The position numbers and the translations under genes are program-made. Below, piece after piece: positions 24,869-32,909 of a stretch of 46,347 nt of DNA; the stretch's first letter is position 1; the number at the start of each line of letters is the position of its first letter. The notes under the pieces were generated by a model, which was not told the DNA's origin, ran no database searches, and saw nothing but the letters and a program-made list of their open reading frames with translations. The DNA is from Rhodospirillales bacterium (GTDB lineage Bacteria > Pseudomonadota > Alphaproteobacteria > Rhodospirillales > Magnetospirillaceae), in contig JACMKT010000017.1 of the NCBI GenBank assembly GCA_014380005.1, positions 1-46,347 of the forward strand. Direction: 5' to 3'.

Positions 24869-26380
24869 TTACGGTTCAAACGGCAGATGGGCCAGCATGC
24901 GGGCAAGAGCGTCGGAACTTTCAGCCGCCACCGCCACCACGACGGCATGACGGCGGCCCGCCAGCAGTTCAGAGCGCAAATCCGCCGCCATGGCCGAAAG
25001 ACCCGGCTGGCGCCATGCCCCGTCCACCCACACCGCCATCCACATAAGCCGCTGCCGCCCGCCCGCTTCCAGCACGAAGGCTTCCACCGGGGCGCGCTGG
25101 CCGTTGATGTCAGTCCATTGGGTGCGCCGGTCCAGCACCCGCCAGCGCTCGGGATCGGCGAGCCGGCGTTCCATGCCCAGCAGCTTGCCCTGGCGCACCG
25201 GACGATCCAACACAGCCACGGTCAGATCCACCGCCTGACCGGCCACCAGACAGCCGACTGTGGCGGAACGGTCCACCCGGTCCAGTTCGGGCGACCAGTT
25301 GGGTGGGCCAATAGTGATGCCGGCGGTGCCGCAGGACAGGTTTAGCTGGGCGGTCCCAGTTGGCGCGCGGTCGGGCGATAGAATGGTTGCCGCCACCGGT
25401 GCCGCCACCGCCACCAAAGCCGCCGCCACCGCCATGGGCACAAAGCGCCCCACCGCCAGCCCGCCGCCGAGCCATGGCGCGGGCTCCGGCACGGGATCGC
25501 GGAAGCGATTGCCCACCGCCATGGCCGCCAGCATCAGCAGAGTAAACCCGCCCCAGCCCCACAGAAGATGGTCGTCAACGATGTCGGCTTGGTTGTCGGT
25601 CAGATGCCCCACCAGCACGATCAGGAACACCCGCAGCCAATTGCCGCACACCGCCACCGCCAGCATGGCGGCCACGAAGGCGGCGCGCTTCATTGGGCGC
25701 TGATAGATGAGGGCGGCATAGGCCAGGGCCACGGCCAGCCCCGACAGCAGGAAATTAAGGCCCGCACAGCCCGGCGCCACGAAATAACTCCCGGTGGGGA
25801 TTTCGATGTGCAGGCCTTCCTGCAGGGTGGGGATGCCCACCGCGCTCAGCATGCTGGAGGCCACCCAGGCGGTGTTGGCTTGCAGCCACGGCAGCAGCCC
25901 CTCGCCCGTGGGCACCATCAGCCAAAGATAGGAAAACGGCAGCAGCAGCCGCAGATAACCGGCACGGCCAACCACAGCCAGCACGGCGCTTTGGATCATG
26001 CCCACCAGGGCAAAGTGAGTGCCCTCGGCGATGCCGGCCAGATAGGCCAGCAGCCACAGCACGGCAAAGCCCGCCATGGCCGCCACGCCCCAAAGGGACG
26101 GCAATGGGGCGATGCCCTGCAAACGGCCACGACTGTCCCAGATCAGCCAGAGGGCAAGGGGAAGGATCAGGAAGCCATGATTATAGGCGGAACTGACCGA
26201 CCACAGATGAACAATGCCGCTAGCTGTTCCCATATAGACAACAGACAATGTAGAAACGAGAAACATTGATACAAATGCGGCAGCATGCCAATCAGCCAGA
26301 CTGGCACTGGCGTATTTGGGTACAATCACATCTACTTGTTTCATATTAAGCCGCGTTGGATTTGTGAATTTTGGCGGCAT
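24869..26380 (-). CDS. xrtA: Exosortase A fused to an EpsI domain
   Basis: Inner-membrane protein of 503 residues. The first ~295 residues are exosortase, with about eight membrane segments and the Cys-Arg-His triad: C205 in VAPGCAGLNF, R250 in GNWLRVFLIV, H271 in DDHLLWGWG. After one more membrane segment (about 313-335) comes a periplasmic EpsI (DUF3485) domain to the end. Exosortases cleave PEP-CTERM sorting signals on exported proteins. Fusions of XrtA and EpsI are known. The loop at the cysteine (PGCAGLN) differs from the common EACSGLR form. ATG at 26380 and ATG at 26344 are both possible starts; neither has a strong ribosome site. It is divergent from a glycosyltransferase with only 46 bases between them. 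Confidence 0.93.
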   Translation of the reverse strand: MPPKFTNPTRLNMKQVDVIVPKYASASLADWHAAAFVSMFLVSTLSVVYMGTASGIVHLWSVSSAYNHGFLILPLALWLIWDSRGRLQGIAPLPSLWGVAAMAGFAVLWLLAYLAGIAEGTHFALVGMIQSAVLAVVGRAGYLRLLLPFSYLWLMVPTGEGLLPWLQANTAWVASSMLSAVGIPTLQEGLHIEIPTGSYFVAPGCAGLNFLLSGLAVALAYAALIYQRPMKRAAFVAAMLAVAVCGNWLRVFLIVLVGHLTDNQADIVDDHLLWGWGGFTLLMLAAMAVGNRFRDPVPEPAPWLGGGLAVGRFVPMAVAAALVAVAAPVAATILSPDRAPTGTAQLNLSCGTAGITIGPPNWSPELDRVDRSATVGCLVAGQAVDLTVAVLDRPVRQGKLLGMERRLADPERWRVLDRRTQWTDINGQRAPVEAFVLEAGGRQRLMWMAVWVDGAWRQPGLSAMAADLRSELLAGRRHAVVVAVAAESSDALARMLAHLPFEP

Positions 26381-26426
26381 ATGATTGACCGTACCGGCAC
26401 GCTCAGCAACTAGGCGGAAGGCGAGT

Positions 26427-27617
26427 ATGAAGACACTCCTGTTCTTGGCCCAACGCCTGCCCTACCCGCCCAACAAGGGGGACAAGATCAGGTCCTTTGC
26501 CGTGCTCAAGCACCTGGCGAAACACTGGCGCATCCATCTGGGCTGCTTCATGGACGACCCCGCCGATCGCCAATACGTGGACGCCCTGAAGGAATTTTGC
26601 GTCGACACCATGTGCATCGAGCTGAACCCCCGCGCCGCCCGGCTGCGGGCGCTGCGTGCCCTGGTCAAAGGCGGCCCGCTCTCCGAGGCCTATTTCGGCC
26701 ATGCCCGCCTTGCCGCCTGGGTGCGCGGGGTAAAGCCGGATGCGGCGTTCCTGTATTCCTCGGTCATGGGGCAATATCTGCGCGCCATCCCCCGGCCACC
26801 CCGCGTGGTGATGGATTTCGTGGACGTGGATTCCGACAAATGGCGCCAATACGCCGAGCGCCAGTCCTGGCCCATGTCCTGGGTCTACCGGCGCGAGGCG
26901 GAGACGTTACTGGAATTCGACCGCGCCATGGCCCAGGCCGCCGACGCAATCACCTTCGTGTCCGAGGCCGAAGCCCAGCTATTCCGCCGCCAAGCGCCTG
27001 AAGTGGGGGCGAAGGTCCACGGCATTTCCAACGGCATCGATCTGAACTATTTCACCCCCGGCGATTACCCCGCCCCCTTCAGCGGCCCCACCGTGGTATT
27101 TACCGGCGCCATGGATTACTGGCCCAATGTGGATTCGGTGACTTGGTTCGGGGCCAAAATCCTGCCGCGCATCCGTGCCAGCCTGCCCAATGCCAATTTC
27201 ATCATCGTCGGCTCTAACCCCAGCGAAGAAGTGCGCCGCTTGGCCGAATTGCCCGGCGTGACGGTGACCGGACGGGTGCCCGACGTGCGCCCCTATCTGG
27301 CCCATGCGAACGCCGTGGTCGCTCCCATGCGGGTGGCACGCGGCATCCAGAACAAGGTGCTGGAAGGCATGGCCATGGGCCGCGCCGTCATCACCACCCC
27401 GCAAGGGCTGGAGGGCATCGACGCCGAACCGGGCCGCCACCTGCTGCTGGCCTCGGGCGCCGACGACTTCGCGGCGGCGGTGCTGGGGGTGCTGACCGGC
27501 CCCGAGACCCAGCATCTCGGGGCGGCAGCGCGGGCGCAGATGGTGGCGTGTTACGATTGGTCGGACAAACTGGCGGCGTTTTCAGAGCTGCTGGAGAGCG
27601 GCGTGCGTCAGATATGA
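26427..27617 (+). CDS. Glycosyltransferase of the XrtA/PEP-CTERM locus (GT4 type)
   Basis: Cytoplasmic glycosyltransferase of 396 residues, of the type called Stp1-like in PEP-CTERM loci. The start of the GT-B fold is LFLAQRLPYPPNKGDKIRSF, a family hallmark; the C-terminal half has SNGIDLNYFTP, VVFTGAMDYWPNVDSV and the nucleotide-sugar site RVARGIQNKVLEGMAMGRAV. The ATG at 26427 follows GGAAGG; a 14-codon longer reading is less likely. It is alone in its transcription unit, and its stop codon lies inside a strong hairpin. It should add a sugar to the lipid-linked repeat unit; donor and linkage are unknown. Confidence 0.92.
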   Translation: MKTLLFLAQRLPYPPNKGDKIRSFAVLKHLAKHWRIHLGCFMDDPADRQYVDALKEFCVDTMCIELNPRAARLRALRALVKGGPLSEAYFGHARLAAWVRGVKPDAAFLYSSVMGQYLRAIPRPPRVVMDFVDVDSDKWRQYAERQSWPMSWVYRREAETLLEFDRAMAQAADAITFVSEAEAQLFRRQAPEVGAKVHGISNGIDLNYFTPGDYPAPFSGPTVVFTGAMDYWPNVDSVTWFGAKILPRIRASLPNANFIIVGSNPSEEVRRLAELPGVTVTGRVPDVRPYLAHANAVVAPMRVARGIQNKVLEGMAMGRAVITTPQGLEGIDAEPGRHLLLASGADDFAAAVLGVLTGPETQHLGAAARAQMVACYDWSDKLAAFSELLESGVRQI

Positions 27618-27627
27618 CGCACGCCGC
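27598..27627. terminator. 13-base-pair hairpin at a convergent gene end
   Basis: GCGGCGTGCGTCA (27598-27610) and TGACGCACGCCGC (27615-27627) are perfect complements around a GATA loop. The stop codon of the glycosyltransferase (TGA) forms the start of the right arm. Convergent transcription from 28726 ends at 27695, so this may stop transcripts from both sides. There is no T run. The rest of the 27618-27694 gap is GC-rich with a GCGGCC-rich pair of short repeats. Confidence 0.65.
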
Positions 27628-27694
27628 GATAAGCGGCCATTGCGGCCGCGGCCAAGCAGGCGGAGCCTGCGCCCGGCGAGGGGCAAACACAAAT

Positions 27695-28726
27695 CTAGCC
27701 GATGTGCCGCACCACCATGGGGCCGAACACATTGGCCAGCCCCAGCGGCAACCGTTTCCACAACGCGATGAACGCCTTGTATTTGGGGTTCAGCGGATTG
27801 ATCTCGGGCACTTCGCCACCTTGGGCCATGCGGTATTCATGGGTCACCGGCAGCGGCGTGAAGCCCCAGTTTTTCTTGAAGCTGTAGGGGCCGGTGCCGA
27901 TTTTTGAGCGCCCGAAATCGAAAATGCCCACACCCCGCTCATGGGCGCGGCGCATCAGCCGCCAATACATGAAATCATTGGCGCCCAGATCGCGGGCTTG
28001 GGGGACGCAGCCGGTGTAATAGGGCATGACGCGGTCGCGGAAATAAAAGCTCAGCACGCTGGCGACCGGCACGCCCTGGTGCAGCACGGTCAGGCAATCG
28101 GCATCCTTGCCGAACTCGGCCATGAGCAAGCGGAAGAAACGGGCGCCGAAGACCGGGGTGCCCATGTTGCGCATGCTGAAGGCGTAAAGCGGGAAGAAAC
28201 GATCGGGATTGGAGTCCATTTCGTCCACCAGATCACCCTCTAGCGCTTTACGCACCACGGCGCGCTGCTTGCGGGGGATTTGTTTCAGGCATTCGGCCTC
28301 GTCACCGGCGATGGGGCGTTCGAAGGTGCCGTACAAATCCGTGCGGGCCACCCACCCTTCGCCGTGCGTCCGGGCCGGTTGGCGGCATTCCAGATAATCA
28401 GCGCCGGTTCGCTTCAGCGCGTCCATTGCGGCATTGTCCAGGGCAGTGCGGGCCTCGTCATCCACCGCCGCGATGCCGCCGCCGATGGTGAACGCGGTGG
28501 AGACCAGACGGTTGCCGAAAAGCGGGCTTTTCAGATGGATCAACGGCAGAACGCCGACCACGGCACCGTCGCGCTCGGCGAACAAATAATGGGGCTTCTG
28601 GCCGTAGGCAGATGCAATCACCCGGCCCCAGCCGGAGCGGTGGAAAAAGCTGGCATCGGGGCATTGGGTGACAAAGCGGTCCCACGCGGCCACGCTGTCA
28701 TGGCCGAGTTCTTTGATTTTCATCAT
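27695..28726 (-). CDS. FemAB-like acyltransferase of the XrtA locus
   Basis: A 343-residue protein of the FemAB/GNAT group, the type often annotated as FemAB-related in PEP-CTERM loci. Two GNAT-like halves are visible: HYLFAERDGAVVGVLPLIHL near residues 46-65 and VPVASVLSFYFRDRVMPYYTGC in the second half, with FDFGRSKIGTGPYSFKKNWG near the end, a conserved FemAB-like stretch. Members of this superfamily transfer aminoacyl or acyl groups; here a role in modifying the exopolysaccharide or a cell-surface protein is inferred from context only. Its start lies one base after the deacetylase stop codon; two ATG codons in a row (28726 and 28723) are possible starts. Confidence 0.9.
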   Translation of the reverse strand: MMKIKELGHDSVAAWDRFVTQCPDASFFHRSGWGRVIASAYGQKPHYLFAERDGAVVGVLPLIHLKSPLFGNRLVSTAFTIGGGIAAVDDEARTALDNAAMDALKRTGADYLECRQPARTHGEGWVARTDLYGTFERPIAGDEAECLKQIPRKQRAVVRKALEGDLVDEMDSNPDRFFPLYAFSMRNMGTPVFGARFFRLLMAEFGKDADCLTVLHQGVPVASVLSFYFRDRVMPYYTGCVPQARDLGANDFMYWRLMRRAHERGVGIFDFGRSKIGTGPYSFKKNWGFTPLPVTHEYRMAQGGEVPEINPLNPKYKAFIALWKRLPLGLANVFGPMVVRHIG

Positions 28727-28727
28727 T

Positions 28728-29603
28728 TCACCCCTGTTGAAACACGGAATCCATACGATCCCAGGCGAAGTCGCGCACCAGACGCTCCAAGCGGCTTTCG
28801 GTGCGGTGCAGGTTCAGGTAGTGGCGGAAGCGCGCCTTGGCCGGCAGGCCGCTGACCCTGGGCTGGCCGGCATCGATCTCCCACGGATGGAAGTAGAAGA
28901 TGGCGGGCCGGTCATCGATCCGGTTGACCCGAGCGATGGCGGCGCGCGACAGGGCATAGGGCAGCAGGCGGAAGAAACCGCCGCCGCCGCAGGGCAGGTT
29001 GCGGCTGCCCAGGCGCAGCGTTGTCACCGGGTATTCCACGAACCCGCCGGGGCCGGGCTGGAAGGCGAAGCGCGGCGCCGACGGCATGCCGTAATAATCA
29101 TGGCGCACCGGATAGACGCTGGAGGAATAGGCATAGCCTTCCTCCGCCAGCACCTCGAACGCCCACAGATTGGCGGCGCCGATGGAAAAGGTGGGCGCGC
29201 GGTAGCCACGCACTTCCACCCCGCCCAAATCCTCCAGCAAGGCCTTGGCGCGGCGGATGTCGTGGCGGAAGCCGTCGCGGCCCTGATCGTCGGCGCGGCG
29301 GTGTTCGGACCCATGACTGGCCAGCTCGTGACCGCCCGCGACGATGCGGCGGACCAAAGCGGGATGGCGCTCGGCCACCCAGCCCAGGGTGAAGAAGGTG
29401 GCATGAATGCCGGCGCGGCTGAACAGGTCAAGGATACGGTCGGTGTTGGCCTCGACCCGGCGCAATTGGCTGTCCCATTCGGAACGGTCGATGGCGCCGG
29501 CCAGGGCCTGGACCTGGAACCAATCCTCCACATCCACGCTCATGGCGTTGACCATGCGGCCATCCCGGCGCAGAGGGACCATCGGCGTCTCGCGAAAGCG
29601 CAT
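28728..29603 (-). CDS. Polysaccharide deacetylase of the XrtA locus (DUF3473)
   Basis: NodB-type carbohydrate esterase of 291 residues. Family motifs: MSVDVEDWFQV at residues 21-31 with the catalytic and metal Asp, HATFFTLGWVAERHP, the metal-binding HELASHGSEHR, and the motif RGYRAPTFSIG. The C-terminal part (PAIFYFHPWEID) fits the DUF3473 domain typical of PEP-CTERM loci. No signal peptide is seen, so it may act in the cytoplasm on lipid-linked sugars. The ATG at 29603 follows AGGGGGTG; a long N-terminal extension in the same frame is an out-of-frame reading of the ATPase gene. It probably removes N-acetyl groups from the exopolysaccharide. Confidence 0.93.
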   Translation of the reverse strand: MRFRETPMVPLRRDGRMVNAMSVDVEDWFQVQALAGAIDRSEWDSQLRRVEANTDRILDLFSRAGIHATFFTLGWVAERHPALVRRIVAGGHELASHGSEHRRADDQGRDGFRHDIRRAKALLEDLGGVEVRGYRAPTFSIGAANLWAFEVLAEEGYAYSSSVYPVRHDYYGMPSAPRFAFQPGPGGFVEYPVTTLRLGSRNLPCGGGGFFRLLPYALSRAAIARVNRIDDRPAIFYFHPWEIDAGQPRVSGLPAKARFRHYLNLHRTESRLERLVRDFAWDRMDSVFQQG

Positions 29604-29620
29604 GAGCACCCCCTGATAGG

Positions 29621-30592
29621 TCAGAAGCGGTCCTTGGATTCCGCCAATGAGGCGAAGAATTGCAGCGCCCGGCCGTGGCGCTCCACCGTGCGCTCCACAT
29701 GGTCCAGCCGGTCCAGCACTGCGGTGTCGCGGACCATTGGAGCGGTGACGCGCACCCCATCGGAGGAGTCCATAATTTGGGCGTTCTCGCGCAGGTGATC
29801 TTCCGCCACCACCCGCACCACCTCGCCATCGATGGTCATCAGGCCGTCGAGAAAGGCATGCAGCAACACGCGCGAACACAGCACGTTGATGCGCCGGGGC
29901 ACGCCGTCGGTGTTGCGGAAAATCTCGGCCATGGCGGAATCGGTGAAGGCGGGCTTAGAGGTCCAGCCCACCAGTTTCAGCCGGTGGCGCACATATTCCG
30001 CCGTCTCCGCCTCGCCCATGGGGCCAAGGTGATAAGACGCGATGATGCGCTGGCGGAACTGCTCCAGATCGGGATTCGCCAGGGTGCGGCGGAATTGCGG
30101 CTGGCCCAGCAGGAAGCTTTGCAGCGGCACCTTGGCGCCCACCTGGAAGTTGGACAGCATGCGCAATTCTTCCAGCGCCGCCGCCGACAAATTCTGCGCC
30201 TCGTCGATCAGCAGCAGGGTACGCAGGCCGCGCGCGTGGTTGGAGACCAGGAAGTCCTCGATCCGGCGCAGCAAGGTGGCCTTGTCGCTGCCCTGGAACT
30301 CCAAGCGAAAGGCACTGGCGACGGAGCGCAGGGTGTCTTCCGCCTGCAAATTGGTGCTGACCACCTTGGCGGCGACGACCTTGGAGGTGTCCAAGGTCGC
30401 CAGCAGATGGCCCAGGATGGTGGTCTTGCCCGCCCCCACCTCGCCGGTGACGACGATGAAGCCCTCTGACTGCTCGATACCGAACATCAGATGGGCCACC
30501 GCTCTGCGGTGTACCGAGCTTTCGAAGAAGAATCGCGGGTCCGGGGTAAGCTGGAACGGAAGCGCGGTCAGTCCATAAAACTCGGTATACAT
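29621..30592 (-). CDS. XrtA-associated AAA ATPase (ExeA/GspA-like)
   Basis: A 323-residue ATPase of the ExeA/GspA group, a regular member of XrtA loci. It starts MYTEFYGLTALPFQLTPDP, which is the family hallmark; Walker A is GEVGAGKTT at residues 50-58, and Walker B is LLLIDEAQNL near residue 130. No peptidoglycan-binding domain follows, unlike ExeA. The C-terminal ~45 residues carry a coiled-coil-like stretch (LDRLDHVERTVERHGRALQF). The protein may power or organise the export machine at the inner membrane; its exact job is not known. It lies nine bases after the outer-membrane barrel gene and 17 bases before the deacetylase gene. Confidence 0.93.
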   Translation of the reverse strand: MYTEFYGLTALPFQLTPDPRFFFESSVHRRAVAHLMFGIEQSEGFIVVTGEVGAGKTTILGHLLATLDTSKVVAAKVVSTNLQAEDTLRSVASAFRLEFQGSDKATLLRRIEDFLVSNHARGLRTLLLIDEAQNLSAAALEELRMLSNFQVGAKVPLQSFLLGQPQFRRTLANPDLEQFRQRIIASYHLGPMGEAETAEYVRHRLKLVGWTSKPAFTDSAMAEIFRNTDGVPRRINVLCSRVLLHAFLDGLMTIDGEVVRVVAEDHLRENAQIMDSSDGVRVTAPMVRDTAVLDRLDHVERTVERHGRALQFFASLAESKDRF

Positions 30593-30601
30593 GGGCTCTC
30601 C

Positions 30602-32068
30602 CTAGAATATTTTCCGAAGGCCCACCGCGACCATGTTTTCGGTGATTCCACTGCCGGTTTCCGGCTGGGAATCCACGAACCAATAGCCGACATGGCTGGT
30701 TAAAGTGGGAGTCATGGTGTAGTTCAGCGCCAAGGACCCGCGCAGGCGCTGGACCTTGGCGGCATCCATGGGCGCGTCGATGATGTCGGAGCGGCCCAGG
30801 GCAGCGGTGCTGCTGAGCAATTCCGTCAGGCGATGAGTCCAACTGACGCCCACATCCACCGCCGTCGTCTCGGTGGTCGTCGTGCCGGTGGATTCGCGGG
30901 TCGCCATGGTGCCGGTCAGCATGACGGTATCGCGGTCCATGCGATGGCTGGCGGACAGGCTGGTGGTGGTCTGCTTGAATGCCCCATCCGTGCGCTGGAA
31001 TTGCGACGCGGTCGGGTCGGGGGCCAATCCGGTGAACGGGTCGATCAGCCGGCCTTCCTGATCGCGGTTGACCTGGCTCAGCGAGCTGGCGATGGATTCG
31101 GCTTCCGTGGTGACGCCGGTGTTGTGGGCCAGCTTGAGAGTGGTGCGCTCACCCACGGATTGGGTGGCCTTGACGAAGATGTTCAGGCCGTCATAGCGAT
31201 GACCGACCTCTGCCGACACATCCGTGCGCGGCGACGGCGACCAGTGCAGACCGCCGCCATAGAACACGCCGCTATACTGGTCGCTGTCCAAGGCGGGGCC
31301 GTTCAGATAGTCGTGGCCCACATGACCCAGCACGCCCCAATCATGGTCCATGCGGTATTCACCGCGCCCGGTATGACTGGTGGAAATGAATACCGTGCTG
31401 GATTCGCGCCGGGAATTTTCCACTTCGTATGACCACAGCAGGCGGGTGAAGTCGTCACCGCTGCGCACGCCGAACGCCCCCATATCGCCCACGCTGTCGC
31501 TGATGGCGGGCTTGGTGTTGCTGCCGCTGCCGGTGGACAGGTACTTGGTCTCGTCATGACGATAGCGCGCCTGGGCGGCGGCAAACGAGCCGAAGCGGTG
31601 GCGCAGCATGGGCGTCATGGAATAGCTGGCGACGCGGGCCTGATTGCTGGGCGCGGTGCGGCCATCGGCGGTGGCCGTGGCGGTGGGGTCGATCAGCTTT
31701 TCCGAAATGGTGCCGCGCGCATCCACCGAGAACAGATCCTCGATCACCTCGGCCCCGGCCATGGCGACGCCCTGATGACGCATGCCGTCCAGATCGTTCT
31801 GGGCGGCATAGCGGTCGTAACTCAGGCTGTAATCCAGGCCCATATTCACGCGCGCGCCCTTGCCGGTGACGTTGATCGCCGGCGTAACCGTGGTGATGTA
31901 ATCGGTCTTTTTATCGCGCGGGGTGGAAAGCACGTTGTCCGTCCATTTCTCCTCGACGCCGATTGATGGCGTAACCTGGAAGGTCTGGGCCGAGGATGGG
32001 TTGGGGATCAGGGGCAAAAATGCGGCTGCGGTGCTGAGAAAAAGGGCCCACCGGTCATGCTTGGCCAT
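30602..32068 (-). CDS. Outer-membrane beta-barrel protein of the XrtA locus
   Basis: Exported protein of 488 residues. It has a signal peptide (MAKHDRWALFLSTAAAFLPL... ending SSAQ), then long alternating beta strands, and it ends in phenylalanine (VAVGLRKIF), the usual end signal of outer-membrane barrels. The N-terminal mature region VTPSIGVEEKWTDNVLST is the hallmark of the PEP-CTERM-associated barrel family (TIGR03016 type). It could be the outer-membrane pore for the exopolysaccharide or an anchoring barrel. The ATG at 32068 overlaps the end of the tyrosine kinase gene by 14 bases, indicating translational coupling; a longer reading without a clean signal peptide was rejected. Confidence 0.9.
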   Translation of the reverse strand: MAKHDRWALFLSTAAAFLPLIPNPSSAQTFQVTPSIGVEEKWTDNVLSTPRDKKTDYITTVTPAINVTGKGARVNMGLDYSLSYDRYAAQNDLDGMRHQGVAMAGAEVIEDLFSVDARGTISEKLIDPTATATADGRTAPSNQARVASYSMTPMLRHRFGSFAAAQARYRHDETKYLSTGSGSNTKPAISDSVGDMGAFGVRSGDDFTRLLWSYEVENSRRESSTVFISTSHTGRGEYRMDHDWGVLGHVGHDYLNGPALDSDQYSGVFYGGGLHWSPSPRTDVSAEVGHRYDGLNIFVKATQSVGERTTLKLAHNTGVTTEAESIASSLSQVNRDQEGRLIDPFTGLAPDPTASQFQRTDGAFKQTTTSLSASHRMDRDTVMLTGTMATRESTGTTTTETTAVDVGVSWTHRLTELLSSTAALGRSDIIDAPMDAAKVQRLRGSLALNYTMTPTLTSHVGYWFVDSQPETGSGITENMVAVGLRKIF

Positions 32069-32909
32069 AGTCGTAGTACTCGTGCATAGGGATGCCAATA
32101 TCGTCGGACGCCATATTGAGGATACAGCTGACGTTAGGGCAACCCTCCAACAAGGTTAGGGTCCGCTCAAGACCCAACTTGCTGGTTCGATCCTTTTCCA
32201 CGACCACGACCGCTTGCCCCACCAGCGGAGCCAGCACCGACGCTTCGGTACAGGCAAGAACCGGGGGGGTGTCGATCAGGATGACGCGGTCAGGGTAACG
32301 TTCGGCCAACTCGCGCACGAGTTGGGCCATCTGCTTGCTGGAAAACAGTTCCGTGGTGTGGGGGTGGACGCGGCCTGCGGGCAGGAAGGTCAGGTTGGGG
32401 ATGGAGGTGCGCAGCAGCACGTCGCGCATCTTCAATTCGGGCTGCACCAGCAAATCCACCAAACCGGTGTGAGAGCCCGCCCCCAGCAGATTGCCGGCGG
32501 AATGGTGATAGCTGTCGCCATCCACCAGCAGCACACGGATATCGCGCTCGAAGCTGAGGCTGAGCGCCAGATTGAGGGACACGAAGGTCTTGCCCTCCGC
32601 CGGGACCGAACTGGTGACCATGATGACATGGCCGTTGCCCCCGCTACGCCCGCCATGGGGGAAGGCTTCCGCCAGCAATTGGCGCTTGATGACGCGCAAT
32701 TCCTGGGACAGCCGGCTGGGCGGCGCGTTGGCGGTGACGAAGCCGGCGGCGGCCAGACGGCTGGCGCTGATTTCCAGGATGGGGCTGGCGGGTGTGGCCG
32801 TTTCCGGTTCTGCGGGTGGCGCAGGCGCCGGCTCCACCGATACGGGGCGGTTGCCGGCAAGGCGACTGGCGACGCGTTCGGCCAAAGACTGGCGGCTCTC
32901 ATCCTTCAT
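32055..32909 (-). CDS. XrtA-associated tyrosine autokinase (CpsD/CapB type)
   Basis: Bacterial tyrosine kinase of 284 residues that regulates polysaccharide chain growth together with the chain-length protein. A proline-rich N-terminal tail (residues 20-45) comes first. Walker A is SSVPAEGKTFV at residues 100-110. The Walker A' region reads LLVDGDSYHHS (D130, D132) and Walker B is ILIDTPP. The short C-terminal tail EYYDYGQA offers three tyrosines (Y278, Y279, Y281) for autophosphorylation. Both neighbouring genes overlap it: 11 bases with the chain-length gene and 14 bases with the barrel gene. Identification is firm; the phosphorylated residues are inferred. Confidence 0.93.
   Translation of the reverse strand: MKDESRQSLAERVASRLAGNRPVSVEPAPAPPAEPETATPASPILEISASRLAAAGFVTANAPPSRLSQELRVIKRQLLAEAFPHGGRSGGNGHVIMVTSSVPAEGKTFVSLNLALSLSFERDIRVLLVDGDSYHHSAGNLLGAGSHTGLVDLLVQPELKMRDVLLRTSIPNLTFLPAGRVHPHTTELFSSKQMAQLVRELAERYPDRVILIDTPPVLACTEASVLAPLVGQAVVVVEKDRTSKLGLERTLTLLEGCPNVSCILNMASDDIGIPMHEYYDYGQA

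Noticed and set aside
25360-25500. PEP-CTERM-like text VPEPAPWLGG followed by a membrane helix in the XrtA-EpsI linker
   Set aside because: The basic residues NRFR just before it put this loop on the cytoplasmic side, whereas exosortase cleaves on the outer side, and a large EpsI domain follows the helix. It is most likely a chance match in a fusion linker.
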